From Moraxella bovis (GTDB lineage: Bacteria > Pseudomonadota > Gammaproteobacteria > Pseudomonadales > Moraxellaceae), in assembly GCF_002014975.1 (NCBI RefSeq), contig NZ_MUXV01000030.1, positions 1-64,000 of the forward strand: 64,000 bases of DNA. The letters are read 5' to 3'. How positions within the stretch are numbered: position 1 is the stretch's first letter; every line of letters starts with the position of its first letter. Shown piece by piece: positions 45,487 through 54,425 of this stretch. Made by a program: the position numbers and the translations under genes. The notes below the pieces were generated by a model, which did no database searches, was not told the DNA's origin, and was given only the letters and a program-made list of their open reading frames with translations.

Positions 45487-46016
45487 TAGTAAGCCTCCAT
45501 GACAAAACATGATGCACCCGAGTTTTGAATGCCTGTTGCCTCATTCGCACAATCATTCCTTCCACTACCAAGTGTCGCTTTCGTCTTACCCCAAGCAGCA
45601 ATCATGCATCGACGCACCTGACCACCTGCCGTGCCTGGGCAATTGACTAATCTTAATGTCATACCTTGACTGGTTGCAAAGACATTTAAAGTTGCAGCAT
45701 CCTTGGCAGCAAGCTGTGCTACTGTACAGTAGTTTAAACTATCTCCAGATTGCATACAACCATCAGTATTCCTAGCATTACCATTTAGTGCCGTTGTAAA
45801 AGCACCGATACCATCCTCTCCATAACCCCTCATGTTTTCTGCTGCACCACGCATAACAGCCAACGCACGAGTACGCATCAGACTCTCATCAGTAGATTTT
45901 ACCGCTGCCAATTGCATGGCACTAAACCCCAAGACAGCGATGGCAAGCAACATTAATGCGACCATTACCTCGACAATACCGATACCCTGTTGATTTTTCA
46001 AAGATTTATATGTCAT
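45486..46016 (-). CDS. pilV: type IV pilus minor pilin PilV
   Basis: A 176-aa prepilin with leader ending QQG and mature start IGIVEVMVALMLLAIAVLGF; Glu5 is kept, but the +1 residue is Ile rather than Phe. A TTG upstream is possible, but ATG 46016 overlaps the fimT stop (ATGA) and is preceded by GGAG at a suitable distance. Four or more Cys in the globular part suggest disulfides. Position and size match PilV. Confidence 0.9.
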   Translation of the reverse strand: MTYKSLKNQQGIGIVEVMVALMLLAIAVLGFSAMQLAAVKSTDESLMRTRALAVMRGAAENMRGYGEDGIGAFTTALNGNARNTDGCMQSGDSLNYCTVAQLAAKDAATLNVFATSQGMTLRLVNCPGTAGGQVRRCMIAAWGKTKATLGSGRNDCANEATGIQNSGASCFVMEAY

Positions 46017-46480
46017 GATGAACAATCTCCGCCATTTCTGTTGACTGTAATGTTTGAGCGATTATCTACTGTTATTATAATTTGATTGCTTGTAAAATCT
46101 TGGTAACAAATACCAAAAGTACCAGCACCTTGTACTGTTTTTTGGGGGGTGAAGACAATAGTATTTGAAGAGGGAGTAACTACTACCTTATTAGAATATG
46201 TCATATTCATCGGCTCAGAACCAGTTATTTGGATATTATGCCCCTGGGCATCAATAATGAAACTGACATTTCTCTTCTGGATTAGTGCACTGGCTCGGGC
46301 ATTTTTTAATGCAGACTCAATATCGCCTGCTGCTCTGGTCATTTGCGTTCGAGCCAGTTGTGAACTGATACTAGGATATGCCATCATTGAAATGATAGCG
46401 ATAATAGATATTACCACCAACGCCTCAATCAAGGTAAATCCCGACTGATGGCGATATGAATGTAAATTTGAATGAAACAC
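46013..46480 (-). CDS. fimT: type IV pilus minor pseudopilin FimT/FimU (GspH family)
   Basis: A GspH/FimT-family pseudopilin, 155 aa. HQSG then FTLIEALVVISIIAIISMMA is the prepilin cleavage and helix region with Glu5. The start is a GTG at 46480 with GGGGA 6-7 nt upstream; an ATG just before it is out of frame. The C-terminal sequence (FGICYQDF ... NRNGGDCSS) has a Cys pair. It is the first gene of the operon, and FimT proteins in related species also bind DNA during transformation. Confidence 0.88.
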   Translation of the reverse strand: MFHSNLHSYRHQSGFTLIEALVVISIIAIISMMAYPSISSQLARTQMTRAAGDIESALKNARASALIQKRNVSFIIDAQGHNIQITGSEPMNMTYSNKVVVTPSSNTIVFTPQKTVQGAGTFGICYQDFTSNQIIITVDNRSNITVNRNGGDCSS

Positions 46481-46548
46481 GAGTCATCCCCGACAGGTTG
46501 GGATACAAACCATCCCAATTAAATAGTAGTGAAAATTAATGATAATGT

Positions 46549-46564
46549 CGCAAGAATCATTCCT
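46549..46564 (-). promoter_or_regulatory. sigma-54-like promoter of the minor pilin operon
   Basis: On the minus strand AGGAATGATTCTTGCG has GG and GC separated by 10 nt and an exact TTGC at -12. It lies about 70 nt before fimT. Confidence 0.42.
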
Positions 46565-46610
46565 TAAACATCGTTATTTCTTGGGAGGAATATACCTAAA
46601 ATATGGTTAA

Positions 46611-46644
46611 AAATTGTCACTTTATTGACAAAAATTGACAATTT
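46611..46644 (-). promoter_or_regulatory. TGTC repeat cluster, possible PilR-type activator site
   Basis: On the minus strand two TTGTCA units are spaced 11 nt apart, followed by an inverted TGACAA; AAATTGTCA / TGACAATTT also form 9-bp inverted arms. The cluster lies about 70-105 nt upstream of the predicted sigma-54 start, a typical enhancer position. Confidence 0.38.
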
Positions 46645-46736
46645 ATTTATCTATTGTAGCAAAAATCAGCACCAAAACCAACACCGCTTATCCTTGTCAA
46701 TCTATGAATTAAGCAACTAAATAGGCTTGGGGGTCT

Positions 46737-47510
46737 TTACCCATCCAAAATCGGCAGATGAATCCCCTCTCGCCCATGCAATGCACAAACGCCATGAATT
46801 TTGGCAGTGGGGTGTTCTGCCCAAATGGCATTTGCCATGGCAAGCAGTGTCGAGCCTGTGGTCACAACATCATCTACCAGTATCGCATGACGGACAGGCA
46901 AAGGGTCGGTCAGATAAAAATCATGCTTGACGTTATGCAGGCGGTCGCTACGGCTAAGACCACGCTGATGAATGACATTATCCAAGCGAGCGACACCTTG
47001 CCACATCGGTATCTGCCACAAAAAGGATAAATATCTGGTCAAAATCAGCACAGGATAAAAGCCTCGTTCTACCAAACGAGAGCTTGTGGTCGGAGCTGGA
47101 ATAAGCACGGCGTTATCAGCATTTACACCTTGGGGTCGCCTGACGTATCTCATTAGATGATACAGCACCATGAGTGATGACACATCGCCTTTATCCTTGA
47201 AAGCGGTCATGACCTGCTTTAACGGCACATCATAATAAGCACTCGCATACAAAGCAATCTCTCGCCCATCATCACGCATGGCAAATATCGGCAATCTACC
47301 TGCCCACTGGGCATGACAATACATACAAAGCAGTGGAGCATGGTAAAAGGGTGCGTGGTAAACAGGAATATGACAAAAAGGGGGATGGTCAGCCATACCC
47401 CCTATATCCAACTTAGGCTTAACCTCTATCGTCTGCCCACATAACTGACAGCACTCATGCACGTATGATGAGAGCATGGCAAGGGCATACGGGGGCAGGC
47501 GAGCGAGCAA
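46737..47510 (-). CDS. comF: ComF family protein (phosphoribosyltransferase-like)
   Basis: A ComF-type protein linked to DNA uptake and processing in competent bacteria. The N-terminal zinc-type cysteines (CCQLCGQ ... LCMYCHAQW) precede a PRTase fold with LIPAPTTSSRLVERGF and the PRPP-binding AILVDDVVTTGSTL. The frame opens at a TTG (47510); the first ATG is at 47477 and could be the true start. It follows pldA by 3 nt. The name is by family; a catalytic activity is not established for ComF. Confidence 0.88.
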   Translation of the reverse strand: MLARLPPYALAMLSSYVHECCQLCGQTIEVKPKLDIGGMADHPPFCHIPVYHAPFYHAPLLCMYCHAQWAGRLPIFAMRDDGREIALYASAYYDVPLKQVMTAFKDKGDVSSLMVLYHLMRYVRRPQGVNADNAVLIPAPTTSSRLVERGFYPVLILTRYLSFLWQIPMWQGVARLDNVIHQRGLSRSDRLHNVKHDFYLTDPLPVRHAILVDDVVTTGSTLLAMANAIWAEHPTAKIHGVCALHGREGIHLPILDG

Positions 47511-47513
47511 AGG

Positions 47514-48782
47514 TTATAATCCCATCCAGTCATTTAACATCACGCCCACGCCCACGGTCGTGGACTCATGATTATAATCAATGATGGACTGACCATAGCC
47601 ATGAAACAGCTGAACATAACCACTCACGCCACGACCAATGGGGCGAACATAGTCAAGCTGAACCGCTCCTTTGCTGGTCTTAGGGTTATAACGCAGTGTG
47701 CCTGAGATATTATTGCCCTTATCAAACTGATAAATAAAACGCACATCGCCATGACCATAATAGTCTACAATATCAGGGTTATCATCAGGACGGCTACTGT
47801 CACTGGTCTTAGCAACTCTCGCCCACAGGCGTGGCATGACCGTAAAGTTACCCCACTCCGCCCCTGCCATGACATAGGCACGGTTCCATGAGCGTGACAG
47901 GGAATCACCTTCACCATTTGAGTGGTGTACCACACCCGCCCCAAGCATGCGTAGCTTGCCATCAAAGGGCAAGTCTGCCACCACAGGTTGAGTGATAAAC
48001 AGCTCTGGCTGATAGTCATGAGCCCTAAACGGACGTGAGTTATCTTCGTTATAGACCTGCCAATGCGACTGCTGAGTATAGCCAAACCACATGTCTGCGT
48101 TCGTACCAAACAAATCTTCGACAACTTTGGATTTGAATGAGAGTTGCAATTTTAACTCGGCACTACGGATATCATTACCGGTATAATCCACTGCTTCTTG
48201 GGTTGGGGTGCTGACCGAACGGTTGGGTTTGGTATTGACAAATACTGGTAGGACATACATGGGGTTATGGGGACGAGCTTTCCATAGCCCACCGCTGTTT
48301 TTGTCCAAGTCATAAGCCAAACTCAGTGGCGTGTATCTACTACCATCCACCTTGCCAAAGCCACTGGCACTGATGTCGGGGTTTATCTCATCATCTGCCC
48401 CATTCTCTGTTAGGGCGATGTCAGCAGTCGGCAAATCACCGGCAGTCTCAGCAAGCACCACCTGTGGGTCGCCCTTAATGGTGCGTTTAAAGGTCTGTCC
48501 CAAATCAAGAGGGCGTTTGTCTTGGAGTACGCTTGGCACTTTGCCTAGGGCAATGCTGTCAAAACACGCCAAACGCTCACCATCATTGACCACGGATGCA
48601 CAGTCAAAAAACAGTCGCTCACCTTGCACAGGGTCGGCAATGTCAAGCCCGTTCGTCTGCACCGCACTCACTTCGGGCATGGGCAGGGCAATCTCTTCTG
48701 CCCATGCCTGCCCACTCATCACGCCTAGCGACAATGACGAGAGCGTCACAGCAAGGCTCAATCGCTTTGGGATAAACTTCAT
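47514..48782 (-). CDS. pldA: outer-membrane phospholipase A
   Basis: OMPLA, a calcium-dependent outer-membrane phospholipase that removes misplaced phospholipids. A signal peptide is cleaved after AWA (residue 28). After a 110-residue N-terminal extension, the barrel shows the family signatures YTQQSHWQVYNEDNSRPFR and the catalytic His/Ser of GVVHHSNGEGDSLSRSWNR (near 286-288). An upstream in-frame GTG at 48794 is possible, but the ATG at 48782 gives the normal signal peptide. Length is 422 aa, longer than E. coli PldA (289) because of the extension. Confidence 0.93.
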   Translation of the reverse strand: MKFIPKRLSLAVTLSSLSLGVMSGQAWAEEIALPMPEVSAVQTNGLDIADPVQGERLFFDCASVVNDGERLACFDSIALGKVPSVLQDKRPLDLGQTFKRTIKGDPQVVLAETAGDLPTADIALTENGADDEINPDISASGFGKVDGSRYTPLSLAYDLDKNSGGLWKARPHNPMYVLPVFVNTKPNRSVSTPTQEAVDYTGNDIRSAELKLQLSFKSKVVEDLFGTNADMWFGYTQQSHWQVYNEDNSRPFRAHDYQPELFITQPVVADLPFDGKLRMLGAGVVHHSNGEGDSLSRSWNRAYVMAGAEWGNFTVMPRLWARVAKTSDSSRPDDNPDIVDYYGHGDVRFIYQFDKGNNISGTLRYNPKTSKGAVQLDYVRPIGRGVSGYVQLFHGYGQSIIDYNHESTTVGVGVMLNDWMGL

Positions 48783-48924
48783 AAAATATCTCACACTAGG
48801 TAAATGACAAGCTTAAATCATTATGCATTCATGCTTGTCATGTTTTGTTAAATGATAGATATACTAAACGATAAATCAAATTAAGACCAACGGTTGAATT
48901 TAAAAACATCAAATACAAAGACCG

Positions 48925-49371
48925 CTATTCATATTTTTGCCCATCAAACATAATCCAGCCCCCTTGGTGTCTGCCCGCAGGGTCATGGTGCGTCCAATGC
49001 ACCACCCCACCTTTGTCGGTGTATTCATACTCGCCATAAAATGACACACTGTCGCCCTTTTTTAGCCCTGTCACATACGGGGCTAGGTCAATGTTATGGG
49101 CGATAAGCACCGTCATGTCCACCCCGTCTAATGAGACGATGAATTTTTGGTGACGTGAGCCTTTGTTGTCATCGGGCAGGGTTGCCTTGACCGTGCCACA
49201 CCCTGCCACTTGGACATCAGAGCGTCGCTCGGTAAAGCTTGTGGCGATGAGCTGATTTTGACAGCTTGGATTTGACTGCTTGGGCTGTGTGTTTTGGGCG
49301 GTTTGGGCATCCACCAAAGTCTGAGCCTGCGATGTTTGGTGAGCTTGCTTGCTTGCCTGGGTTATCATCAA
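48925..49371 (-). CDS. DUF3465 domain protein, out of frame with its lipoprotein signal
   Basis: The intact C-terminal domain matches DUF3465: [66 protein letters not shown] in short segments. It should be a periplasmic protein of unknown function. In this frame the N-terminus (TTG at 49371, ATG at 49368) has no signal peptide. A good lipoprotein signal exists in the overlapping frame upstream (49504 to about 49357). Deleting one unit of the GCAA tract at 49343-49356 would join the two into one lipoprotein. As it stands the gene is either off or broken. Confidence 0.72.
   Translation of the reverse strand: MMITQASKQAHQTSQAQTLVDAQTAQNTQPKQSNPSCQNQLIATSFTERRSDVQVAGCGTVKATLPDDNKGSRHQKFIVSLDGVDMTVLIAHNIDLAPYVTGLKKGDSVSFYGEYEYTDKGGVVHWTHHDPAGRHQGGWIMFDGQKYE
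49343..49356. repeat. GCAA tetranucleotide tract (3.5 units) at the DUF3465 frame break
   Basis: On the minus strand the tract reads GCAAGCAAGCAAGC. A change of one unit shifts the frame by one, and loss of one unit restores the lipoprotein. Confidence 0.7.
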
Positions 49372-49504
49372 GGCAAGCGGTCAATACCAAACACATCACT
49401 CCTAATGTCGCCCCCAGTACAAATGGTCTTGCCCAGTGTGTACATGCACCCAGTACTGTCTTGGTTTGTCTAGCCTGTTTCATTTTATCTGTCTGTTTAC
49501 CCAT
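49357..49504 (-). pseudogene. lipoprotein signal fragment belonging to the DUF3465 gene
   Basis: In frame from ATG 49504 (or ATG 49483): a basic start, the hydrophobic core [18 protein letters not shown] with lipobox LTAC, then LDDNPGKQ. Past the tetranucleotide tract the frame runs into unrelated sequence and stops at 49217. It only makes sense as the N-terminus of the DUF3465 protein. Confidence 0.65.
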
Positions 49505-49734
49505 TTTGCCCAAAGCAAGTCATCAGAACATGGCTTAAAACTGCATATTTTAACAAAAGCCAAACACGCTTGCAAAATAAAGTTGTAAACGCTCGGGTTC
49601 ACAACTCTACCTTACCTAAGATTACCAATTTTTACCAAGCTGACATTTTTTGTCAATGACTTACAGTTTTTGTCAGTTGTTTGTTGTTGGCTTTGTAAAT
49701 TTTATACCTGCATTTAAATGACGGCACTAATTTT

Positions 49735-49862
49735 TAGGGCGTGCCTACCTTTTATAACACTATTTACAATATAGAAATATTTTAGAAATAAACTAATCGT
49801 TTTTGCATGAAAATGACTAAATCTGGTTTTTCATGGCAAATATAAAAGGCAGGCACGCCCTA
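49735..49862. mobile_element. MITE-like element, copy 4 (short form, 128 bp)
   Basis: The most regular copy: the 22-bp terminal arms begin TAGGGCGTGCCT(A/G)CC and differ at one position. Ends are TA. The interior is AT-rich and noncoding. It lies between the DUF3465 gene and dsbD. Confidence 0.82.
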
Positions 49863-49890
49863 AAATAATTTTAAAAAAATTTCAAAATCA

Positions 49891-52119
49891 TCAAAACTGC
49901 ACCAACGCCATCTCAAAATCCGCCCGTTTGGTCTCGCCAAGTAGCATGGTTTGCAGCTGCCCTTGTTTATAAATAAGCAGTGCCGGAGGCCCAAACAGCC
50001 CATAACGTGCCAGTACCGCTCGGCTGTCATCATTGGTCTCAGTAATGTCTAGCTTGACCACTTGATAGTCTGACAGTGCCACAGGGCGATTGGTAAACAA
50101 CGTACGTTCCATGATACGGCATTCGACACACCAGTCGGCAGTCACGTCCACCAGCACTTTTTCATGACGGGTAAGGATGGAGTCAAGCTCGCTTAGACTG
50201 CTGATTTTGATGTCTGCCTTGGACTCGGCAACAGTCGCGGTCACCCCCAGTTTGGCGAGCGGTCGCCATGGGTCATTCGCCCCCATGCTCGCCCCCACCA
50301 CAAGGCACACCGCCCACAACGCCCCCACCAAGGCAAATGCGTGCGACGCTAGATTTTTCATTCTAAACAGCCACACTGCCGTCATCGCAAACCACACCGC
50401 CCAAATGATGAGCATGACAGGCGAGAACAGTAGTCGCTCTAATAGAGATAGCGACACCGCGAGCAATAACAGCCCACAAAATTCCTTGACACGGTTCATC
50501 CACTCGCCTGCTTTGGGCATAAACTTGCCCTGTGCCAGACCGATGAACATGAGCGGTATGGACAAGCCAAGCCCCAACGAAAACAGGGCGATGAACCCAA
50601 AAGGCACGCTACCACTTGCCGAGACTGCCGTCAAAGCCCCTGCCATGGGGGCGGACACACAAGGCGACACCACCAGTGCCGATAACGCCCCAGCAACAAA
50701 ACTACCACCCACACTGCCCAGCTTATCATCGGCAGATTGGGATTTTCTGTGCAACATGTCTCGCACGCCCGATGGCAAAGTGATCTTAATGATGTCAAAC
50801 ATATACAAGGCAAGCAAGGCAAAAATAATGGCAAATACCCCCAGTACATAAGGGTTTTGTAGCAGTCCAAGCACGCCCACCGCCTGCCCAAACCACGCAA
50901 TCAGACCGCCCAACACGCCATAAGCCGTCGCCACACCCAGTCCATAACTGCCCGACAAGGCAAATCCCTTTAAGGCAGTATGGGACTTGTTATGAGCAAC
51001 GATATTGGCGACAATCGGTATCATCGGATAGACGCATGGCGTAAAGGACAGCAACAGTCCCGCCAAAAAGAGCAGTAGCACCGCTAGGGCAGGATTTTTG
51101 TTAATGCCAAACGGGTCGCTTTGGCTGCTTACTGCCTGATGACTGGTGTCTGCGGCCGCCGTGCTTGTTTGGGCATTTGGGGAGCTTGCCATGTCAGCAG
51201 ATGACTCATTACCCAGTCCGCCACCCATCTCATCATTTGATTCGCCAGTTGGGGTATTCCCCCGCTCATCGCCAAATACAGGCGTGACCAGTGGCGATGT
51301 TGGGACTGACAGTGTTTGGTCGGGAGCGGTGTTTTGAGTGACGGGCACACCTGTCCCATCTTGGCTCATGCCTGCCTGTGACAACTGGGTAGGCTCTGTG
51401 GTCGGGCTGGTTTTGTCTAAATTGTTATTTGTATTGTTATTTGAGTTATTTAAGCCGTTAGTTACATTATTATTTAAATTGCCAGTTAAGCCATTATTTG
51501 ACTGATTATCCAAGCCAAGCCCCACGCCATCTTTGGGTGTGCCTTTGCCCGATTGATTGGCTTTATTTGTGACCGTGGCTTGACTGCTTGGTGTGTCTGG
51601 TTTTTTTTTGGCATTGCCTGTTAGGCTAATGGTCGTTTTTAGTGTCTCAGGCGGATAACACAGCCCTGCCTTGGCACAGCCCTGCCAACGAACACTTATC
51701 GGGGCGGTCACATCGGCAGTGGCGGTCAGTTTGACAGTTGCCACCACGTCTTCTTCAAATACCGCCACTCGCCCAAATTCAGGATCATCTATCATCGTGT
51801 GTGGTTTGTTAAACGACCACGCGCCCATGCTCACGCCATCGGGCAGGGTCAGTTTGATTTTGTCTTTATAAACATAATGCTCGGGCGTTACCCCAAATGT
51901 CACCGCAAGCGTGTCGCCCTGCTGACTGGCAGAGACGTTAAAGGCTTGGTGAACGGGTAGGAATTTGAATTTGGACTGATGAGCAAACAGCCCTGATAGC
52001 GTGCCATCGCTTTTGGCGGTATCGGCAGACAGTGCCATCGCAGACATGGGCAACGCCAAAGCAAGCGATAAGGCAGACAGGCGGGATAAGGAAGTTAGTG
52101 AATGAGTGAATTTTGACAT
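49891..52119 (-). CDS. dsbD: thiol:disulfide interchange protein DsbD
   Basis: DsbD carries electrons from cytoplasmic thioredoxin across the membrane to DsbC, DsbG and CcmG. The signal peptide is followed by the alpha domain with its Cys pair (GCAKAGLCYPP), a long linker at about 200-340, the eight-TM beta domain with SFTPCVYPM (about 361) and SPCVSAPM (about 486), and a C-terminal thioredoxin-like gamma domain with CVEC (about 663-666). The linker is unusually long and rich in Asn, Thr, Gly and Ser. Start 52119 gives 742 aa and a normal signal peptide; the upstream open frame lacks one. Confidence 0.95.
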   Translation of the reverse strand: MSKFTHSLTSLSRLSALSLALALPMSAMALSADTAKSDGTLSGLFAHQSKFKFLPVHQAFNVSASQQGDTLAVTFGVTPEHYVYKDKIKLTLPDGVSMGAWSFNKPHTMIDDPEFGRVAVFEEDVVATVKLTATADVTAPISVRWQGCAKAGLCYPPETLKTTISLTGNAKKKPDTPSSQATVTNKANQSGKGTPKDGVGLGLDNQSNNGLTGNLNNNVTNGLNNSNNNTNNNLDKTSPTTEPTQLSQAGMSQDGTGVPVTQNTAPDQTLSVPTSPLVTPVFGDERGNTPTGESNDEMGGGLGNESSADMASSPNAQTSTAAADTSHQAVSSQSDPFGINKNPALAVLLLFLAGLLLSFTPCVYPMIPIVANIVAHNKSHTALKGFALSGSYGLGVATAYGVLGGLIAWFGQAVGVLGLLQNPYVLGVFAIIFALLALYMFDIIKITLPSGVRDMLHRKSQSADDKLGSVGGSFVAGALSALVVSPCVSAPMAGALTAVSASGSVPFGFIALFSLGLGLSIPLMFIGLAQGKFMPKAGEWMNRVKEFCGLLLLAVSLSLLERLLFSPVMLIIWAVWFAMTAVWLFRMKNLASHAFALVGALWAVCLVVGASMGANDPWRPLAKLGVTATVAESKADIKISSLSELDSILTRHEKVLVDVTADWCVECRIMERTLFTNRPVALSDYQVVKLDITETNDDSRAVLARYGLFGPPALLIYKQGQLQTMLLGETKRADFEMALVQF

Positions 52120-52161
52120 ATTGTATCCTATTCTCAACTTTATATCAGTGATTGATTTATC

Positions 52162-52189
52162 AAGGGCAAATTGCAATTCCCCCCACAAC
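52162..52189. repeat. short dispersed repeat (GGGGCGAAT family), copy 5
   Basis: AAGGGCAAATTGCAATTCC followed by CCCCAC, just upstream of dsbD. A weaker match than the others. Confidence 0.45.
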
Positions 52190-52283
52190 CCGAAAAATAA
52201 CCATCAGATAATCAGTAAGTTACCATTTTAAGTTGAGAGTGAAGTATATTGTTCAGCTATGATAAAATGGCATAAGCCACAGA

Positions 52284-52317
52284 AAAAAACGGCTTATTAT
52301 ATCATAAGCCGTTTTTT
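52284..52317. terminator. bidirectional-type terminator downstream of pgsA
   Basis: A perfect 14-bp stem AAAAAACGGCTTAT / ATAAGCCGTTTTTT with a 6-nt loop lies 65 nt past the pgsA stop and upstream of dsbD. T runs occur on both strands. Confidence 0.85.
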
Positions 52318-52381
52318 AACGATTATACACAAATCACACGTGATTGTGGATTTTTGTTAATTTTATTTTAAATGATTTAAA

Positions 52382-53029
52382 TTAATTTTGTTTTAAATAA
52401 GGCCACGCCGCTTTTAGATAAATCGTCATCGACCACAGGGTCAATATCACCGCAATAATCATCAAGGTATAGCCCAGCGTCTCCAAAATCTGCCAGTTAA
52501 GTAGTAGTACGGTAATGGCAACCATCTGAAATGTGGTTTTTAATTTGCCTACATATGAGACCGCCACCGATGTGCGATTGCCAAGCTCTGCCATCCACTC
52601 ACGCAGTGCTGACACGGCAATCTCACGAGAGATAATCACAATGGCACTAATCGCCATCACGATGTTCGGATGCCACTGCACCAAGATAATAAGTGCCGCC
52701 GCCACCATCAATTTGTCCGCCACAGGGTCTAAAAAACGCCCAAATGCCGAGCTTTGGTTGAGTTTGCGTGCCAAATAACCATCAAGCCAATCGGTCAGTG
52801 CCGCCAATATAAAAACAAACGTCAGCAAAAAATGACGAAGCATGTTATCGCTGTATTCTAGCATGCCAAGGCGAGCAATGGCATTATCGGGAATGGCAGG
52901 CACGCCAATGCCAAGTGCAGGGGGCATGTACGCAATCGCCACAAACAGCGGTATCATGACAATGCGAGCAATTGTCAAGTTATTGGGCAGGGTAAAAATG
53001 CTAGTCTTATTGGGCTTATCGTTAGACAT
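52382..53029 (-). CDS. pgsA: CDP-diacylglycerol-glycerol-3-phosphate 3-phosphatidyltransferase
   Basis: PgsA makes phosphatidylglycerol phosphate in the inner membrane. The CDP-alcohol phosphotransferase motif D-G-x2-A-R-x8-G-x3-D-x3-D is exact in DGYLARKLNQSSAFGRFLDP...D. Several transmembrane helices follow. Length is 215 aa, normal for the family. It stands alone, divergent from the 53196 flavoprotein gene. Confidence 0.95.
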   Translation of the reverse strand: MSNDKPNKTSIFTLPNNLTIARIVMIPLFVAIAYMPPALGIGVPAIPDNAIARLGMLEYSDNMLRHFLLTFVFILAALTDWLDGYLARKLNQSSAFGRFLDPVADKLMVAAALIILVQWHPNIVMAISAIVIISREIAVSALREWMAELGNRTSVAVSYVGKLKTTFQMVAITVLLLNWQILETLGYTLMIIAVILTLWSMTIYLKAAWPYLKQN

Positions 53030-53195
53030 GGCGGGCTGAACATAAAAATATGGGCGTATGATACCCTAAAATGGGGTGTTTTTGTGTAAAAATTTAAGAT
53101 TTTTACACAGATTTTGGGTAAAATAAAGCAATTTTTATGCCCACTTTATTTTTATCTTTTATTCTCTACACTCATCATAAAATCATCACACCATC

Positions 53196-54425
53196 ATGAC
53201 TCATCCGACCCCATCATCGCCCAAGTCCATAACCCACTTTGACGCCATCATCATCGGTGCAGGGGCTTCTGGGCTGTTTTGTGCCTTTCATCTTGCCGAA
53301 CGTGGCAAAAGCGTGCTAGTGCTTGACCACGCCAACAAAGCTGGTAAAAAAATTCTCATGTCAGGGGGCGGACGGTGTAACTTCGTCAATATGGACGTAC
53401 GTCCTGAGCATTTTATCAGCCACAATCCGCATTTTGTACGGTCGGCACTGGCAAAGTTCACGCCCCATCATTTCATGAATTATGTCTATAAGCATGGCAT
53501 TGGTTTTCATGAAAAGTCGCACGGGCAACTGTTCTGCGATGACTCATCCAAAGACATCTTAAATATGATCCTGACCGAATGCGACCATCATGGCGTAACC
53601 ATCTGGCTAAACACCAAAATCAGCACCATCAACAAGAGTGACACATTCACCCTAACCACGCACAAAGACAACCGTGAGCACACTCTATCTGCCCACTCAC
53701 TCATCATCGCCACAGGCGGTCTGTCCATTCCCACACTCGGGGCGAGCGGTTTTGGCTATCAGATTGCCGAGCAGTTTGGACATCAGATACTGCCAACATC
53801 GGCAGGTCTTGTGCCGTTTACCTTTACCGACCACATCGGAGCCATGGCAAAAGAGCTAAGCGGTATCAGCATGGACGTCATCGCTTTTAATGACAAAGCC
53901 CAATTTGCCCTACCGCTACTGTTTACCCATCGGGGACTGTCAGGCCCTGCCATGCTTCAACTATCCAACTATTGGCAAATCGGCGAGTACATTCACATCA
54001 ACCTACTGCCACACATGAGTGCAGGCGAGCTGTTAATCAAGCACAAACACACGCACCCCAAACAGCACATTCGCACCGCCTTACAGCCCTATTTTGCCAA
54101 AAAATTGCTATTGGCGTTAGAGAGTCACTTTTGGCAACAGCACAAAGACAGCGAGCTTGCCAACATCAAGGACAAAGAACTCATCACGCTCGGCAACGCC
54201 CTAAACGACTGGCAAATCAAGCCATCAGGCACCGAAGGCTACCGAGTGGCAGAAGTAACCCTTGGCGGGGTGGACACCCGTGATGTATCTAGCAAGACCT
54301 TTGAGAGTAAGCTGTGCGATGGTCTATACTTTATCGGCGAAGTACTGGATGTTACAGGTCAGCTTGGCGGTTATAACTTTCACTGGGCATGGGCAAGTGG
54401 CTTTGCGTGTGCGATGGCGGTGTGA
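53196..54425 (+). CDS. HI0933-family NAD(P)/FAD-dependent oxidoreductase (YhiN-like)
   Basis: A flavoprotein of 409 aa. The N-terminal Rossmann motif is IIGAGASGLFCA with LVLDHANKAGKKILMSGGGRCNF, diagnostic of the HI0933 group. The C-terminal FAD-binding end has GEVLDVTGQLGGYNFHWAWASG. Family members include aminoacetone oxidases, but for most the substrate is unknown, so I keep the family name. The ATG is 166 nt from the divergent pgsA start. Confidence 0.9.
   Translation: MTHPTPSSPKSITHFDAIIIGAGASGLFCAFHLAERGKSVLVLDHANKAGKKILMSGGGRCNFVNMDVRPEHFISHNPHFVRSALAKFTPHHFMNYVYKHGIGFHEKSHGQLFCDDSSKDILNMILTECDHHGVTIWLNTKISTINKSDTFTLTTHKDNREHTLSAHSLIIATGGLSIPTLGASGFGYQIAEQFGHQILPTSAGLVPFTFTDHIGAMAKELSGISMDVIAFNDKAQFALPLLFTHRGLSGPAMLQLSNYWQIGEYIHINLLPHMSAGELLIKHKHTHPKQHIRTALQPYFAKKLLLALESHFWQQHKDSELANIKDKELITLGNALNDWQIKPSGTEGYRVAEVTLGGVDTRDVSSKTFESKLCDGLYFIGEVLDVTGQLGGYNFHWAWASGFACAMAV

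Noticed and set aside
48331..48807. 158-codon frame opposite pldA
   Set aside because: Antisense to pldA, with no independent start signals; composition is that of a shadow frame.
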